Of a DNA stretch of 64,000 nucleotides, positions 14,001 through 22,902 are shown piece by piece. The notes under the pieces were generated by a model. It searched no databases and was not told where the DNA came from. It saw only the letters and a program-made list of their open reading frames with translations. The position numbers were made by a program, and so were the translations under genes. Positions within the stretch are counted from its first letter, which is position 1; each line of letters starts with the position of its first letter. The DNA is from Apus apus (taxonomy: Eukaryota; Chordata; Aves; Apodiformes; Apodidae), in NCBI RefSeq assembly GCF_020740795.1, contig NC_067289.1, positions 22,030,608 through 22,094,607 on the forward strand, read 5' to 3'.

Positions 14001-14824
14001 AGCTGATTAGGTCTATTTTTAGATGCGGTTGTTTTGTTTATGTTTTCTAAAATCAAATTTCCTTTCCTCACCACATCATTTCCTGGCTGGGGCACGGCTG
14101 TTCTTAAGATGCTTACACCACCTGTCCCGTGTCTTTTCCTTAGGAATGACTGGGGCAGACAGGCTGGGTTCAGCCCCTGTTCTGCCACATCCAGCTGTTG
14201 TTGGACACCGGCAACAGGTGAGAGACCCCCTGCATAACACGGCGGTTAAAAGCAGTCAGCAGCTGGAAATCGCACCCTCCGCTCACCCGGGCTGCAGACA
14301 CCGCGCCTGGCAGGGCGCAGAGCCCGGCAGGACGGAACCGCCGGGCCCCCCGGCACAGGGGAGGCTGGGGGGGCCGGCACCCCCCAACCGCTTTCCCCCC
14401 GCCGCCCGGTGGGCTCCAGCTTGTCTCGCTATTCACTCAGATGGACGAACGTGCCAGAAAATTCTGAGGAAAACCGGCCGTGTCCCCCCCCCGCCGGTGC
14501 CAGCCCAAGCCCCCACCGAGCTGCGCTGCCCCCGCGGCTGCCGCTGCCCGGCGGCCCAGCCCGGGGCTCTTCCCGCGGCGCCGGCTCCGCGGGCCGCCCG
14601 GGTCCTGCCGCCGCCTCCTCCTCCTGGCAGCGGCGTCGGGGCGGGGAGGCCGCCGAACTCGGGGGGAAAAGCCCGTCCGAGGGGCGGCCGGGAGCCGCGC
14701 GGGGCAGGGCCGCTCGGAGGGCCGAGGAGAGGGCGCGGCCGCGCGGGCAGGGGCAGCGGGCTGGGCAGGGAGGGAGAGGCTGGGCTACCTGGATCCTCTT
14801 CCTGTGCCGCCGCCGCTCCGCCAT
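2000..14824 (-). CDS. SEC62: SEC62, ER preprotein translocation protein (5' part, 5 coding exons; continues past the left edge)
   Basis: SEC62 works with SEC61 and SEC63 in the ER membrane. It helps post-translational import of small secretory proteins and, in vertebrates, contacts the ribosome; it is also an ER-phagy receptor. Five exons (14789-14824, 6608-6716, 6127-6232, 3647-3851, 2000-2092) join in frame to encode residues 1-183. Visible landmarks are the basic start MAERRRHRKRIQ, the conserved KYLRFNCPTKSTNMMGHRVD and AVDCLLDSKWAKAKKGEEAL stretches, a long Lys/Glu-rich linker, and a second basic patch (KKKETKRKFKLEP). The two basic patches correspond to those described as ribosome-binding in vertebrate SEC62. 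The human protein is about 400 residues, so the two membrane helices and acidic C-terminus should lie left of position 1; I found no trace of them in 1-1999. The ATG sits in a strong context (ACAAGATGG) in a CpG island. Identity is certain; exon edges are hand-placed. Confidence 0.96.
2093..3646 (-). other. SEC62 intron 4
   Basis: 1,554 bp, AT-rich. It contains a 15-bp unit repeated twice in tandem at 2999-3028 (CTAACATTTTAATTC). No RNA gene or mobile element is recognised. Confidence 0.8.
2999..3028. repeat. 15-bp tandem duplication
   Basis: CTAACATTTTAATTC occurs twice back to back. This is a small local duplication in an intron with no evident function. Confidence 0.9.
3647..3851 (-). CDS. 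SEC62: SEC62 coding exon 4 (Lys/Glu-rich linker)
   Basis: Acceptor TTTTAAG|ACTCCTG and donor AAGAAG|GTAGGT; 205 nt, phase 2 to 0. It begins LLKKQFFHRALKVMKMKPDK and continues into a highly charged Lys/Glu run ending DGEECKK. The cysteine near the end and the slightly shorter junction differ from the remembered human sequence (DGEKEESKK). Confidence 0.92.
3852..6126 (-). other. SEC62 intron 3
   Basis: 2,275 bp with no recognised element. It includes a 76-codon hydrophobic open frame on the minus strand (5144-5374) that matches no part of SEC62 and that I regard as chance. Confidence 0.75.
6127..6232 (-). CDS. SEC62: SEC62 coding exon 3
   Basis: Acceptor CCTCTAG|CCTCAA and donor AACAG|GTATGA; 106 nt, phase 1 to 2. 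It encodes ASKAVDCLLDSKWAKAKKG, then EEALFTTRESVVDYCNR (last codon split). Confidence 0.93.
6608..6716 (-). CDS. SEC62: SEC62 coding exon 2
   Basis: Acceptor TTGTAG|GAGGTT and donor ATTG|GTAGGG; 109 nt, phase 0 to 1. It encodes EVGEPFKEEKAVAKYLRF and the NCPTKSTNMMGHRVDYFI stretch, nearly identical to mammalian SEC62. Confidence 0.93.
6717..14788 (-). other. SEC62 intron 1 (with 375-bp intron 2 at 6233-6607)
   Basis: About 8.1 kb of AT-rich intron that becomes GC-rich where it enters the CpG island near 14270. I find no coding exon, CR1 copy or structural RNA. Open frames such as 8279-8716 (plus) lack splice context and resemble nothing known to me. Confidence 0.75.
14789..14824 (-). CDS. 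SEC62: SEC62 coding exon 1 (residues 1-12)
   Basis: Twelve codons, MAERRRHRKRIQ, ending in phase 0 at CAG|GTAGCC. The human protein starts almost identically. The ATG has A at -3 and G at +4. Confidence 0.93.
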
Positions 14825-14829
14825 CTTGT
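14816..14829 (-). promoter_or_regulatory. YY1-type motif overlapping the SEC62 ATG
   Basis: CAAGATGGCGGAG on the gene strand overlaps the start codon and fits the AAGATGGCGGC consensus bound by YY1, commonly just downstream of TSSs in CpG-island promoters. It suggests a short 5' UTR. Confidence 0.45.
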
Positions 14830-14847
14830 CCCCGTCTGCTCCGCCGG

Positions 14848-14855
14848 TGACGTGG
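14848..14855 (+). promoter_or_regulatory. TGACGTGG element (CRE/UPRE-like)
   Basis: TGACGTGG lies 24 bp upstream of the SEC62 start codon. The core fits CREB/ATF sites and the XBP1/ATF6-type TGACGTGG element of ER-stress genes, which would suit an ER translocation gene. Function is inferred from sequence and position. Confidence 0.4.
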
Positions 14856-14869
14856 GCCGGGGGGGGCGG

Positions 14870-14880
14870 CCTCGCGAGAG
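14870..14880 (-). promoter_or_regulatory. CGCG element (TCTCGCGAGA-like; BANP/ZBTB33 class)
   Basis: CCTCGCGAGAG on the plus strand reads CTCTCGCGAGG on the gene strand. That is nine of ten bases of the TCTCGCGAGA promoter element found in CpG-island housekeeping promoters, here about 50 bp upstream of the SEC62 ATG. The assignment is by motif only. Confidence 0.5.
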
Positions 14881-15183
14881 GCGGCGGGAGCGGCGGGCGG
14901 GGGCGGGTGCAGCCTGTCCGGGCTCCTCAGCCCGCCTCGACGGCCTCTCCTCGGCTCCCCGGCCCGCCTCGCCTGTCGTTGCCCGCGCTCAGCCCCCTCA
15001 GCCCCGCGCCGGCTGCGGGAGGAGCCCAGAGCGTCCCCCCCAGCTCAGAGGCACCGCGGGCTGCCCGGGGGCCGAGGGGCTGGGGCCCTGTGGGGCTGCC
15101 GGGCCCCTTCGCAGCCACCTGGTTCTGAGGAGCTGCCCGCAGGGACGGGCGGGCTCTCCCGCTCCGGGCCTCGCTCGCCTCGC

Positions 15184-15207
15184 GGGGCCGGGGCCGGGGC
15201 CGGGGCC
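15184..15207 (+). repeat. (GGGGCC)4 hexanucleotide repeat
   Basis: Four perfect GGGGCC units in a row, about 360 bp upstream of the SEC62 ATG. Four runs of four guanines can form an intramolecular G-quadruplex. Confidence 0.95.
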
Positions 15208-18200
15208 TGCCCGGGGCGGGAGGCACGTCCGGCCGTCCCGGCCGCAGAGCAGGGCCCTGCTGTGCGCTCTGGGGCCGCCTCGCTGCGATAAAGCTGCTCC
15301 AGGTCCTTGGCAGCACAAGCGGTTGGTTTTGATACTCCTGAATAGGATGGTGGGCCTTGTTCCCGTGGGCCTTTGTTAAGCGTTGCTTGAAGGTGCTCTG
15401 GTTGCTTCTCCTATACCGACAGGGTTGGATTCAGAAAGCAACCTATATAAAGTAAAATGGCCTTTTGTCAGAGGTTGTCCCGCAGGTTTTCACTGTGAGA
15501 TCGTTCCAGTTAGCAAAGCATATAATGGTTTATCCTGGCTCTGTGTTTCCAGACCACCCCCTGGCTCTTTGGGATGGAAGAGGATGTGCAGGGCTGTAGT
15601 GCCCAGCCCTTTCGAGTTTTGTTGCCCTTTCCTGTTCCTATGATTTTTGGAATCTCTCAGATTGAAAACTAGGTAATTAAAAATCTAAATTTTTTTCCAG
15701 CAGCATATTTGTTCCTGAGCTACCGTGCCAGTTTGTGCGTTTTTTCTGGTACAATGTCTTTTCCTTTGGATGTTTTCATTTTTGCTGTTGCTGAGCAGAA
15801 AATCCATACTAGTTACAAATTAAGCTGACTGACTGCAGAGTGAACAAACTATAATGGAAAATATCAAATTGTAGGTGTAGGAAATTAAAGTTGCAATGGT
15901 TACAATAAAAGCCTTGGTGAAAGCAGGCAAAGTGCATTTATTCAAAACATGCATCTTCAGGTTGGCAATCATTTTAACAGTTATTTCATGTGCTTAACAT
16001 ACAGTAATACAAAAGTACATCTGAAATGGAGGCTTGCTTGAGGAAGAAGTTTTAGCCATCTGTAAGTTATGGTTTGCTAATAATACACAGTGCCTGCAGT
16101 AAGGGTTTCACATGGCATAGCTCAGAGCCTCTGCTGTCCTTGCATAGTCCCAGGCTGAACTTCAGCTGGGAAACTCCTCCCTGTTATATAGAAGAGGCTG
16201 TTTGGAACTCCCTGTCTGCTCACTGCCCTCCTTGTGAGGAATGCAATTACCACATGACAAGTTTCATTCCAGATCATCATCCCTCCACTTTCAGGCTGTT
16301 ATAAGACCTTACTTCCTGTATGCCTCCTGTGTCTTGGAATCTACTGCTGATGCATAAACCCACCTTTTAATGCTTAATTTTTTTTTCTGTTGGGTTTTTT
16401 TTGGTTTGGTTGACGTTTTTTTTTGGCATGGTATATTATCTGCAGTACATCAAGCTGTTTGCTGCCAGAAAAGCACCTTGGATTTCTGGTTAATCTACAT
16501 ATTTTTTTACATTTTTTTTCTTCACAGAACTTTTAGTTCATCTGAAGCTTGAGAAACACTAACTTGTGGAAGCTGTTCCCAGGACAGCAGCAGATTGGTG
16601 TGCAGCACAGGGAGCAAACTGAACACTTTCAGCAGATTTATGGAAAGTATCAGGGATGGAATGTGTCCTCCAGTGTGAGGCACTGGATGGTGAACATCCT
16701 TCCCCTATGGAGAAGAGAGCCTGTCAAGACTGACTCTTAGATGGGACAAGCTTATTTGCAGTCATCAGTACAGCAGGAAAACAGAAGAGTGGGAAGTGGC
16801 AGAATCTCAGGAAAACCAGGGAGTGAAAGTGAACGTTCAAGCTGATTGCATTGAAGGTTAGTGTCTGTGTCTGCTGCAGGGCAGGCTGAGAAAGGGGCAT
16901 TTCAGGACCATGCACTGAAGTCATAGCCCCTCCAGGGCCAGCAGCCATGTTGATTGGAGTAGGGTTTCAGAATCATGACTGCTTAAATTACTGTTGTGAA
17001 GGATATTGCATACAAGTAGCATGGTTTCCTTTTTCAACCAAAGCCAAACGGACAGAATGGCATTAGCATTGAATATGGGCTCAAAATATAAGGAATATGG
17101 GCCTTGTTCTGTACAGCAACATGTATTTTCAAGGCAGGTTCAGCTAAAATCCACCCACAAATACGTGAGTCATAACTCAGAAGCACACTCCAGTGTAGAC
17201 ATATCCTGAGTCACTTCCATCTCAGAAGCTTATAAATATTTAGTTAGCCACTTAGCTTTTAATTTAGCAGAACAACAAAGATTCATTAGACAGATCTCCA
17301 GAATTATCTTTCACTAAGAAGCTGCTTAAATACTTCCACTCTTGCAGGTTCCTTTTCATTTCTATACAATTCAATTATTTGATACATACAGCTTACAAAT
17401 AACATAGTTGAACTAAGAATGATTTTCTTCTGATTCTGATCCTTCTGTAATTAGTTGCCTCTGTTTCAAATGCCAGCTTTGCTCATTGCAAGAATATATT
17501 TTAATTTTGGCAATAACTGATGAACCCTAATAAGAACATGACTGTCCTGATGTGGAAGGGCACGTAGCTCTTCCTAAAAACCACTGTCAATCTGCAGCTC
17601 CAGCAGACTGTGCTGGAGTCATTGAGGATGCACCTGGACACATTACTATGTTAAATGGAAAACACATCAACACATTTTTAATAAGGTTTTGGGGAACAAA
17701 AAATTTAAAACTTAAAAAGGCTTGCTTGTATCTCTATTTTTTGCAGTGGCAGGAGGGAAGAAGAGTGGCAGTGTGAAGGACATAACATTAGGAAAAACAA
17801 AATTGTCATTGTTTTATAAAATCATCAATTTGTTGTTATGTCTACAGGTGTTTAGTTAAAACTATTTGTTATATCAAAATGTGATTCTTGAATTTACATT
17901 TCTCCCATTAACAGATTCAACCAGAAGCCAGTGGTTGCCTTGCAGACTGTCTTTCATAGCAGACTTTTTACAGACTGTTTATCTGCACATGAGTCACAGG
18001 CTGAGCAGCCTTCCTTTCTACCAGAGCTGTTTGAACCCTGGAACTGAAAGGTAATCAGCAGAGATGAAAACCAGATTGGCTTGATGCTTTCTTTTTTTCC
18101 CCTTGGTCAGCAGTGCTTTTTCTGTTTACTGTTTTGCATGATTGATTTTTATTTCAGTAATTCACACACACAGATGCCACATATATAGGTTTTTAAATTT

Positions 18201-20476
18201 TGATAGAGCAAAGCATCTATTCATGTGATTGCTGTACTAGAGGAAAAAATACTGTATCATTCTCTGTCCTACAGAGACATTCTCAGTCCTATAGGTTCCT
18301 CTTTTCTACAATCTAGAAAAAAGATTGTTGGCTCAAGAAGAACAGGTGGGTAGGAGCAGAACTGATGTCTGTCTGCAAGAATACAGGCTTAAGTAAGTCT
18401 AACATAACACTGCATAAAGGCCAAGTCAACAGAATAATAATTCATGTGGCCTCACTATAGGTGATAATAGGAGCAAAACCTTCCCAAAGAAAGGAGTTAT
18501 GGAAATGCAAAGGCAGAAAGCATCCCCTCTCAAAACAAACAAACAAACCACCAAAAAAACAATAAATCAAACCAGACAAAAAAGGAGAGGTGAGTTTTTC
18601 CCTTGCCGTAAGATGTATCCTTATTGTGCTGAGCTGGCAATAACAATGTAGCTGTAGCTGCTCATTATAGCATGAAGGGCTTAGTCAAACCCAAGCACAC
18701 ACAGCAGAACCCTGATGAACACCCAGCTTCACAGAGCTGACTTGTTATTTTCCAGTGAATAATAAAGGGCTTAGATATGACATTTATTATGCCATTATCA
18801 GAGTAAGGTACCAAAACAAGAGCTGTATCTAGTTTTGAATGCTTTTCTGTAAAATGTCTGATGTTGAAGATGACTTAAAACACTACACAGCCAATCAACA
18901 TTATATTAGGGTATTTGGAAAGCCTAAAATACGAGAAGTTTCTACTTAGTTAAAAATATAGAGGTGATATTAAAAACTGGAAATGATTATTTTTTCTGTT
19001 TCACACTCAAAGGATAAACTAACATTCTGAAAACTATTCTGTGTAGGATTCATAGTTGGTTGAGGTTGTAGAATACTAAATTTTATGAAATAACTGGTGG
19101 TGTGGAAGTTTCAGTTGTCATTGCTTGTGGACATACCTGCCTTCTCCTGCTTTCATGTGATTGATTAGAATGACTGTGTGACTTGGACCAGGTGGGAATT
19201 TTGCTTAACTGTTGTATATTCATAGCATTTTAAACAGATTTTTCACCTGGGTAATTGAGCAAAGAATGATCTGTTTCTATCTGTATGAATACATATTCCA
19301 TATCATCATCAGACACAGCCATCATTAGGTCAGAAACACAGGTTGTGGTAGGAAGGACAAACTAGTATTTCATTTTCAGGACTTGCCTAAACCTGTTATT
19401 TATAGTATAGAACCATTTTGTTATATGTTTGCTATACCTTTTTATTTATCTTTTCTTCAACCTTGGGTCTATTAAAAAAAAGAAATGTAAATCCCTGTCC
19501 TTAGGAACCTACACATTTAGTGTAGAAACAAAATCAGATACTTCTACAACATCTCATAAAACCCCCATTGTCTTCTTCATTAGCTGCATTACTGTTACAG
19601 ACTAATACAGTGATAGATGTTAAATGAAAGATTTCTAAGGATGCCACATGTGTTACAATACATCTACATCCCATTGTGGCATAGCAGAAAAAGTTAATGC
19701 AGTGGTGGCAGAGGCAACAGAAAGTCACTAAGTAGCCCAGTTCTGTGGGCTTTGTTACTACCTGTGATGGCTTCCTGCACCCCTCTGCAGCTGGAATAAG
19801 CATTAAAAGTCAAAAAAGAGCTTGTAGTTCCTGGGAATCAGTAAGACCTCAATGTCTATGTGTAAACATAATTCTGAAAACACATAAAAATCTGAACATG
19901 TGCATCTGTCTTCTGATTCTGCTTTTTTTTAAGAATTATTTTTACCTCTTTTATTTTTTTTTTTTTTTTCTGGGAAGTGTTTGTAGGAGAGGAAATGTTC
20001 ACTGCCAGTGGTATTTCCTTCATTAGAAACATAATTGATTATGTTTGATTATGTTATTTTGCTGTGTGCAGCCCCAGCCTCACTGCATTTTGGCTGCTCC
20101 AGCACATCTTTCCCCCAGTACAGGAAGCCATGGAGTCATTATTTTTGTCGTTTTGGGAAGAAAAGCCCAGTACATGCAAAGGATTATATGTTTGGTGTTT
20201 TTTAATTGCAGAAGTAATACCAGACTGCAGAGTGTGCATCCCATCTTTTTCTGCTTTGACCTTGATCAGGTCTGAGCCATTTAGAAAAATGGTCACACTC
20301 CTAGAATCAGATTTCAGTCTTTCTTCCCAGGCAAAAGAAAATTTCAAATCAAGCTCCTCTGCTGTCACTTTAGGAAAAAACAGTTCAGTTTCTCCATATC
20401 CTTGCTCTTAACAGACCCCCTGCACCCCGTGCCGCATTTCACTTTGGAGGGGTAGTAGTTAACCTCTCGTAGCTTT

Positions 20477-20495
20477 GCAGCGACATCTCGTGGCC
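20477..20495 (-). promoter_or_regulatory. Candidate CTCF site
   Basis: On the minus strand this reads GGCCACGAGATGTCGCTGC, close to the CTCF consensus GGCCACCAGGGGGCGCT at the invariant positions. It sits in a small CpG-containing patch within AT-rich DNA between two genes with very different expression. Motif evidence only. Confidence 0.45.
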
Positions 20496-22629
20496 TCGTT
20501 GACCTGGAGACGTGTCAGTGATTCCTCTTTTGGAGTGGAGAAGGTCTCATGTGGGTTAAGTCAAAGATTTGATACAATGAGGAGGTAGGATGCCGTTTGA
20601 AAACCAGTTCATTAACTGTGTTTCCTTAGAGAAGAGACACTGTCAACATGGTTGTCAATTTTACCAAAAAAAAGTTAAAAATAGTTTCAGGTGCTAGACA
20701 GAATTGGAGTCCCTGATTTTATTTTTGACAAACATGTTTACTATATAAAAATATTTTCTTTTTTCCCTCATGTTGTGTGAACAATCTACATTAAAAAAAA
20801 AAAAAATTACAATCGCTAAATCTACTGTAAAAGCAAAACATTTCTTCTGTTGTAATTAATCTGAGATGCTACCTGTTAAAATAACAGGTAAAAGATGACT
20901 TTTTACATTGCAAAATCTGAAAAAGTAAACATTTCCATTACCAAATTCAACATCAAACTCTCCAAGTTGCCTTACTAAGTTCTAAAACCATGAGAAAATG
21001 TAAAAGAGTTAATGAGGAAAGCAGAGGATTCATACTGCTGTTGTACATCTTATGTTTACATTTTCCAGCTTCATGGTATAATTTTGCTTTTTCTGAAGAC
21101 TATTGAGCCTTCAGAAAATAATTCCTTATATGGAAAGTCCCCACAGATGATGCATAAAACATAATCCATACTCTTGGGAAAGACTTCCATTATTTCACCA
21201 GATAACAGATGTAAGGTAGTGATAGCAAGATTAACATCTTAAATTGCTTTTGCAAACATCTAATCATGTATTATCTAGTACACTAATATACCATAAATAT
21301 AAAATAATTTAGTTTAGGCTAAAGTAAAAGAACAGGTGACCACAACCTGAAATATAAGAATACTTTCTCTCCTCCTGGGTTTAGACACAGTAGTTTACCT
21401 CTTGGTTTTTAAGTGCTCGGGGCCACACAAACTGAACTAAGGGGACATAATCTAAAGTAGCAATATGCAGCAGAGCCAACATCTATCAACCCTCAATTTA
21501 CAGAACTTAGTTTTATTAAAGATATTTGAGTCCTTTGGAAAAAAGAAATGTTCTTGGAAGGAATGGAAGTGTACAGACTTCCAGAGCCCACGTGGAAGAC
21601 CCCTAAAAGAGGGAACAAAGGTAATTCACACAGAAATCATAAAAAAATGCTGGGGATTTATCCCTAGCTAAAACCTCTATTTTGTGGTTCTTGTTTGCTG
21701 TGAGGTAATGAATCATCAGTAGCAGAAGTGAGGGGAAACAGTGTTTTTGCAGAGAAAAGGGAGCTCTCAGGCTAAAATTAATGGCCTCTTCCAGAATGAA
21801 GAGCACTGAGCATGCTGCTGAGTGAAGGGCTTTCCATGAGCTGAGGGGAAGGGTTCTACAGCAGAGGTTGGCAGGAACAGGCTGCTTTGAGTCTGCTGCC
21901 TGCAGGAACATTAATTACTGTCCCAAGGACTGGTCTTTGTGGTGGAATCTACTGATTCTTGCTCCTAAACTCATCTCAGCTGTGCAGTCATGTAAAGCAA
22001 ATTCAAATCTTGGTGATAAAAATGCCTTGAAATAATTAAATACCTGTTACACACAGTATTTGCATGTCCAGTGTTTAATCCATGTATCTCATCTATACCC
22101 TGTATGCCCTTCCCAGGCACTTAGAAAGGCTTAGTTCTAGAACAGCACCGGAATTAACACAAATTGCTGAGTCTAGGGTATATTTTTCTATATTCTGCAG
22201 GTAAATCCATACTCTCCATTCATTCCTTCCAATGAATTCCATATAAATTTTCTGTACAAATGTTCCACAGATGCAGAAGTCAGCTATGTGTGGAAGCTGT
22301 ATCTTGTAGTTTCCCAGCAGAAGCACACTGTGAGACAGACAGCACACTCTGAGACTAGCAGATCTCAGGGGGACACTGGACTTCACCGAAAAATTGCATG
22401 TTAACTGTACTGATATTCTTTTCCATGAATTGCACTTGCAGGTAATTGCACTAACATGTAGTTGCATTTTTAAAATGCCTCTCAGATACCCCTCTTCCTC
22501 ATGCTGCATTTGCAGCTTGTTCCATTTGGCCCCAGGCCCACAGAGGGTTCAGGCTGTAGCTGTCCTCTCAAACCCTTTGTAGCTGGAGGTTCCTGTGTTA
22601 TTGGAAACATGTTACGTCCTGGACTTCAC

Positions 22630-22902
22630 TCAGCTTTTCTGAAAACTGATCATCTGGAAGTCTGCCTGAGACCCAGCTGTGTCACAGGGATTTTCCCTGC
22701 TATCTGAGACGATCTGTTCCACTGCTTTTGAAGTTTCTGGGTCCTGAGAGCAGGGACTATCCAGAGCATCACCACTGCTGTTGCAGTGCAGGGGGGAGGC
22801 CATGTCTGAGGGCTGGTCTGAGGGTTTGCCTGGAGCAGGTGGCAGGGGCATGGACAGAGGAAGATTCATCATGTAGAACACGTTGCCCAGACGTCGGGAG
22901 AC
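22630..22902 (-). CDS. SAMD7: SAMD7 coding exon 8 (C-terminus and stop)
   Basis: Acceptor CTTTAAG|GTCTCC; 273 nt including the stop. It starts VSRRLGNVFYMMNLPLSMPL, the end of the SAM domain, and ends in a Ser/Asp-rich, apparently disordered tail (SQADFQMISFQKS). Confidence 0.93.
   Translation of the reverse strand, partial: VSRRLGNVFYMMNLPLSMPLPPAPGKPSDQPSDMASPLHCNSSGDALDSPCSQDPETSKAVEQIVSDSRENPCDTAGSQADFQMISFQKS

Larger units (their letters stand above)
14270..15310. promoter_or_regulatory. CpG island over the SEC62 start
   Basis: Extremely GC- and CpG-rich DNA surrounds the SEC62 start codon, in sharp contrast to the AT-rich flanks. Long open frames on both strands here are a by-product of GC richness (few stop codons) and are not genes. 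A housekeeping promoter is expected at this position. It may also fire a divergent plus-strand transcript, but nothing in the sequence proves one. Confidence 0.9.
14881..22629. other. Intergenic region SEC62-SAMD7
   Basis: About 7.7 kb between the SEC62 promoter and the SAMD7 stop codon. After the CpG island it is AT-rich and holds short low-complexity runs, a candidate CTCF site (20477-20495), a perfect 9-bp stem-loop (20870-20890) and presumably the SAMD7 3' UTR. The best minus-strand poly(A) candidates are ATTAAA at 22074-22079 and an AATAAA near 21512; neither is convincing. No protein gene is recognised. Confidence 0.7.

Noticed and set aside
14023-15379. Long open frames on both strands (up to about 300 codons)
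   Set aside because: They lie in the CpG island, where stop codons are rare. Their products are Pro/Arg/Gly/Ala low-complexity with no domain, and the true coding content here is only the 12-codon SEC62 exon 1.
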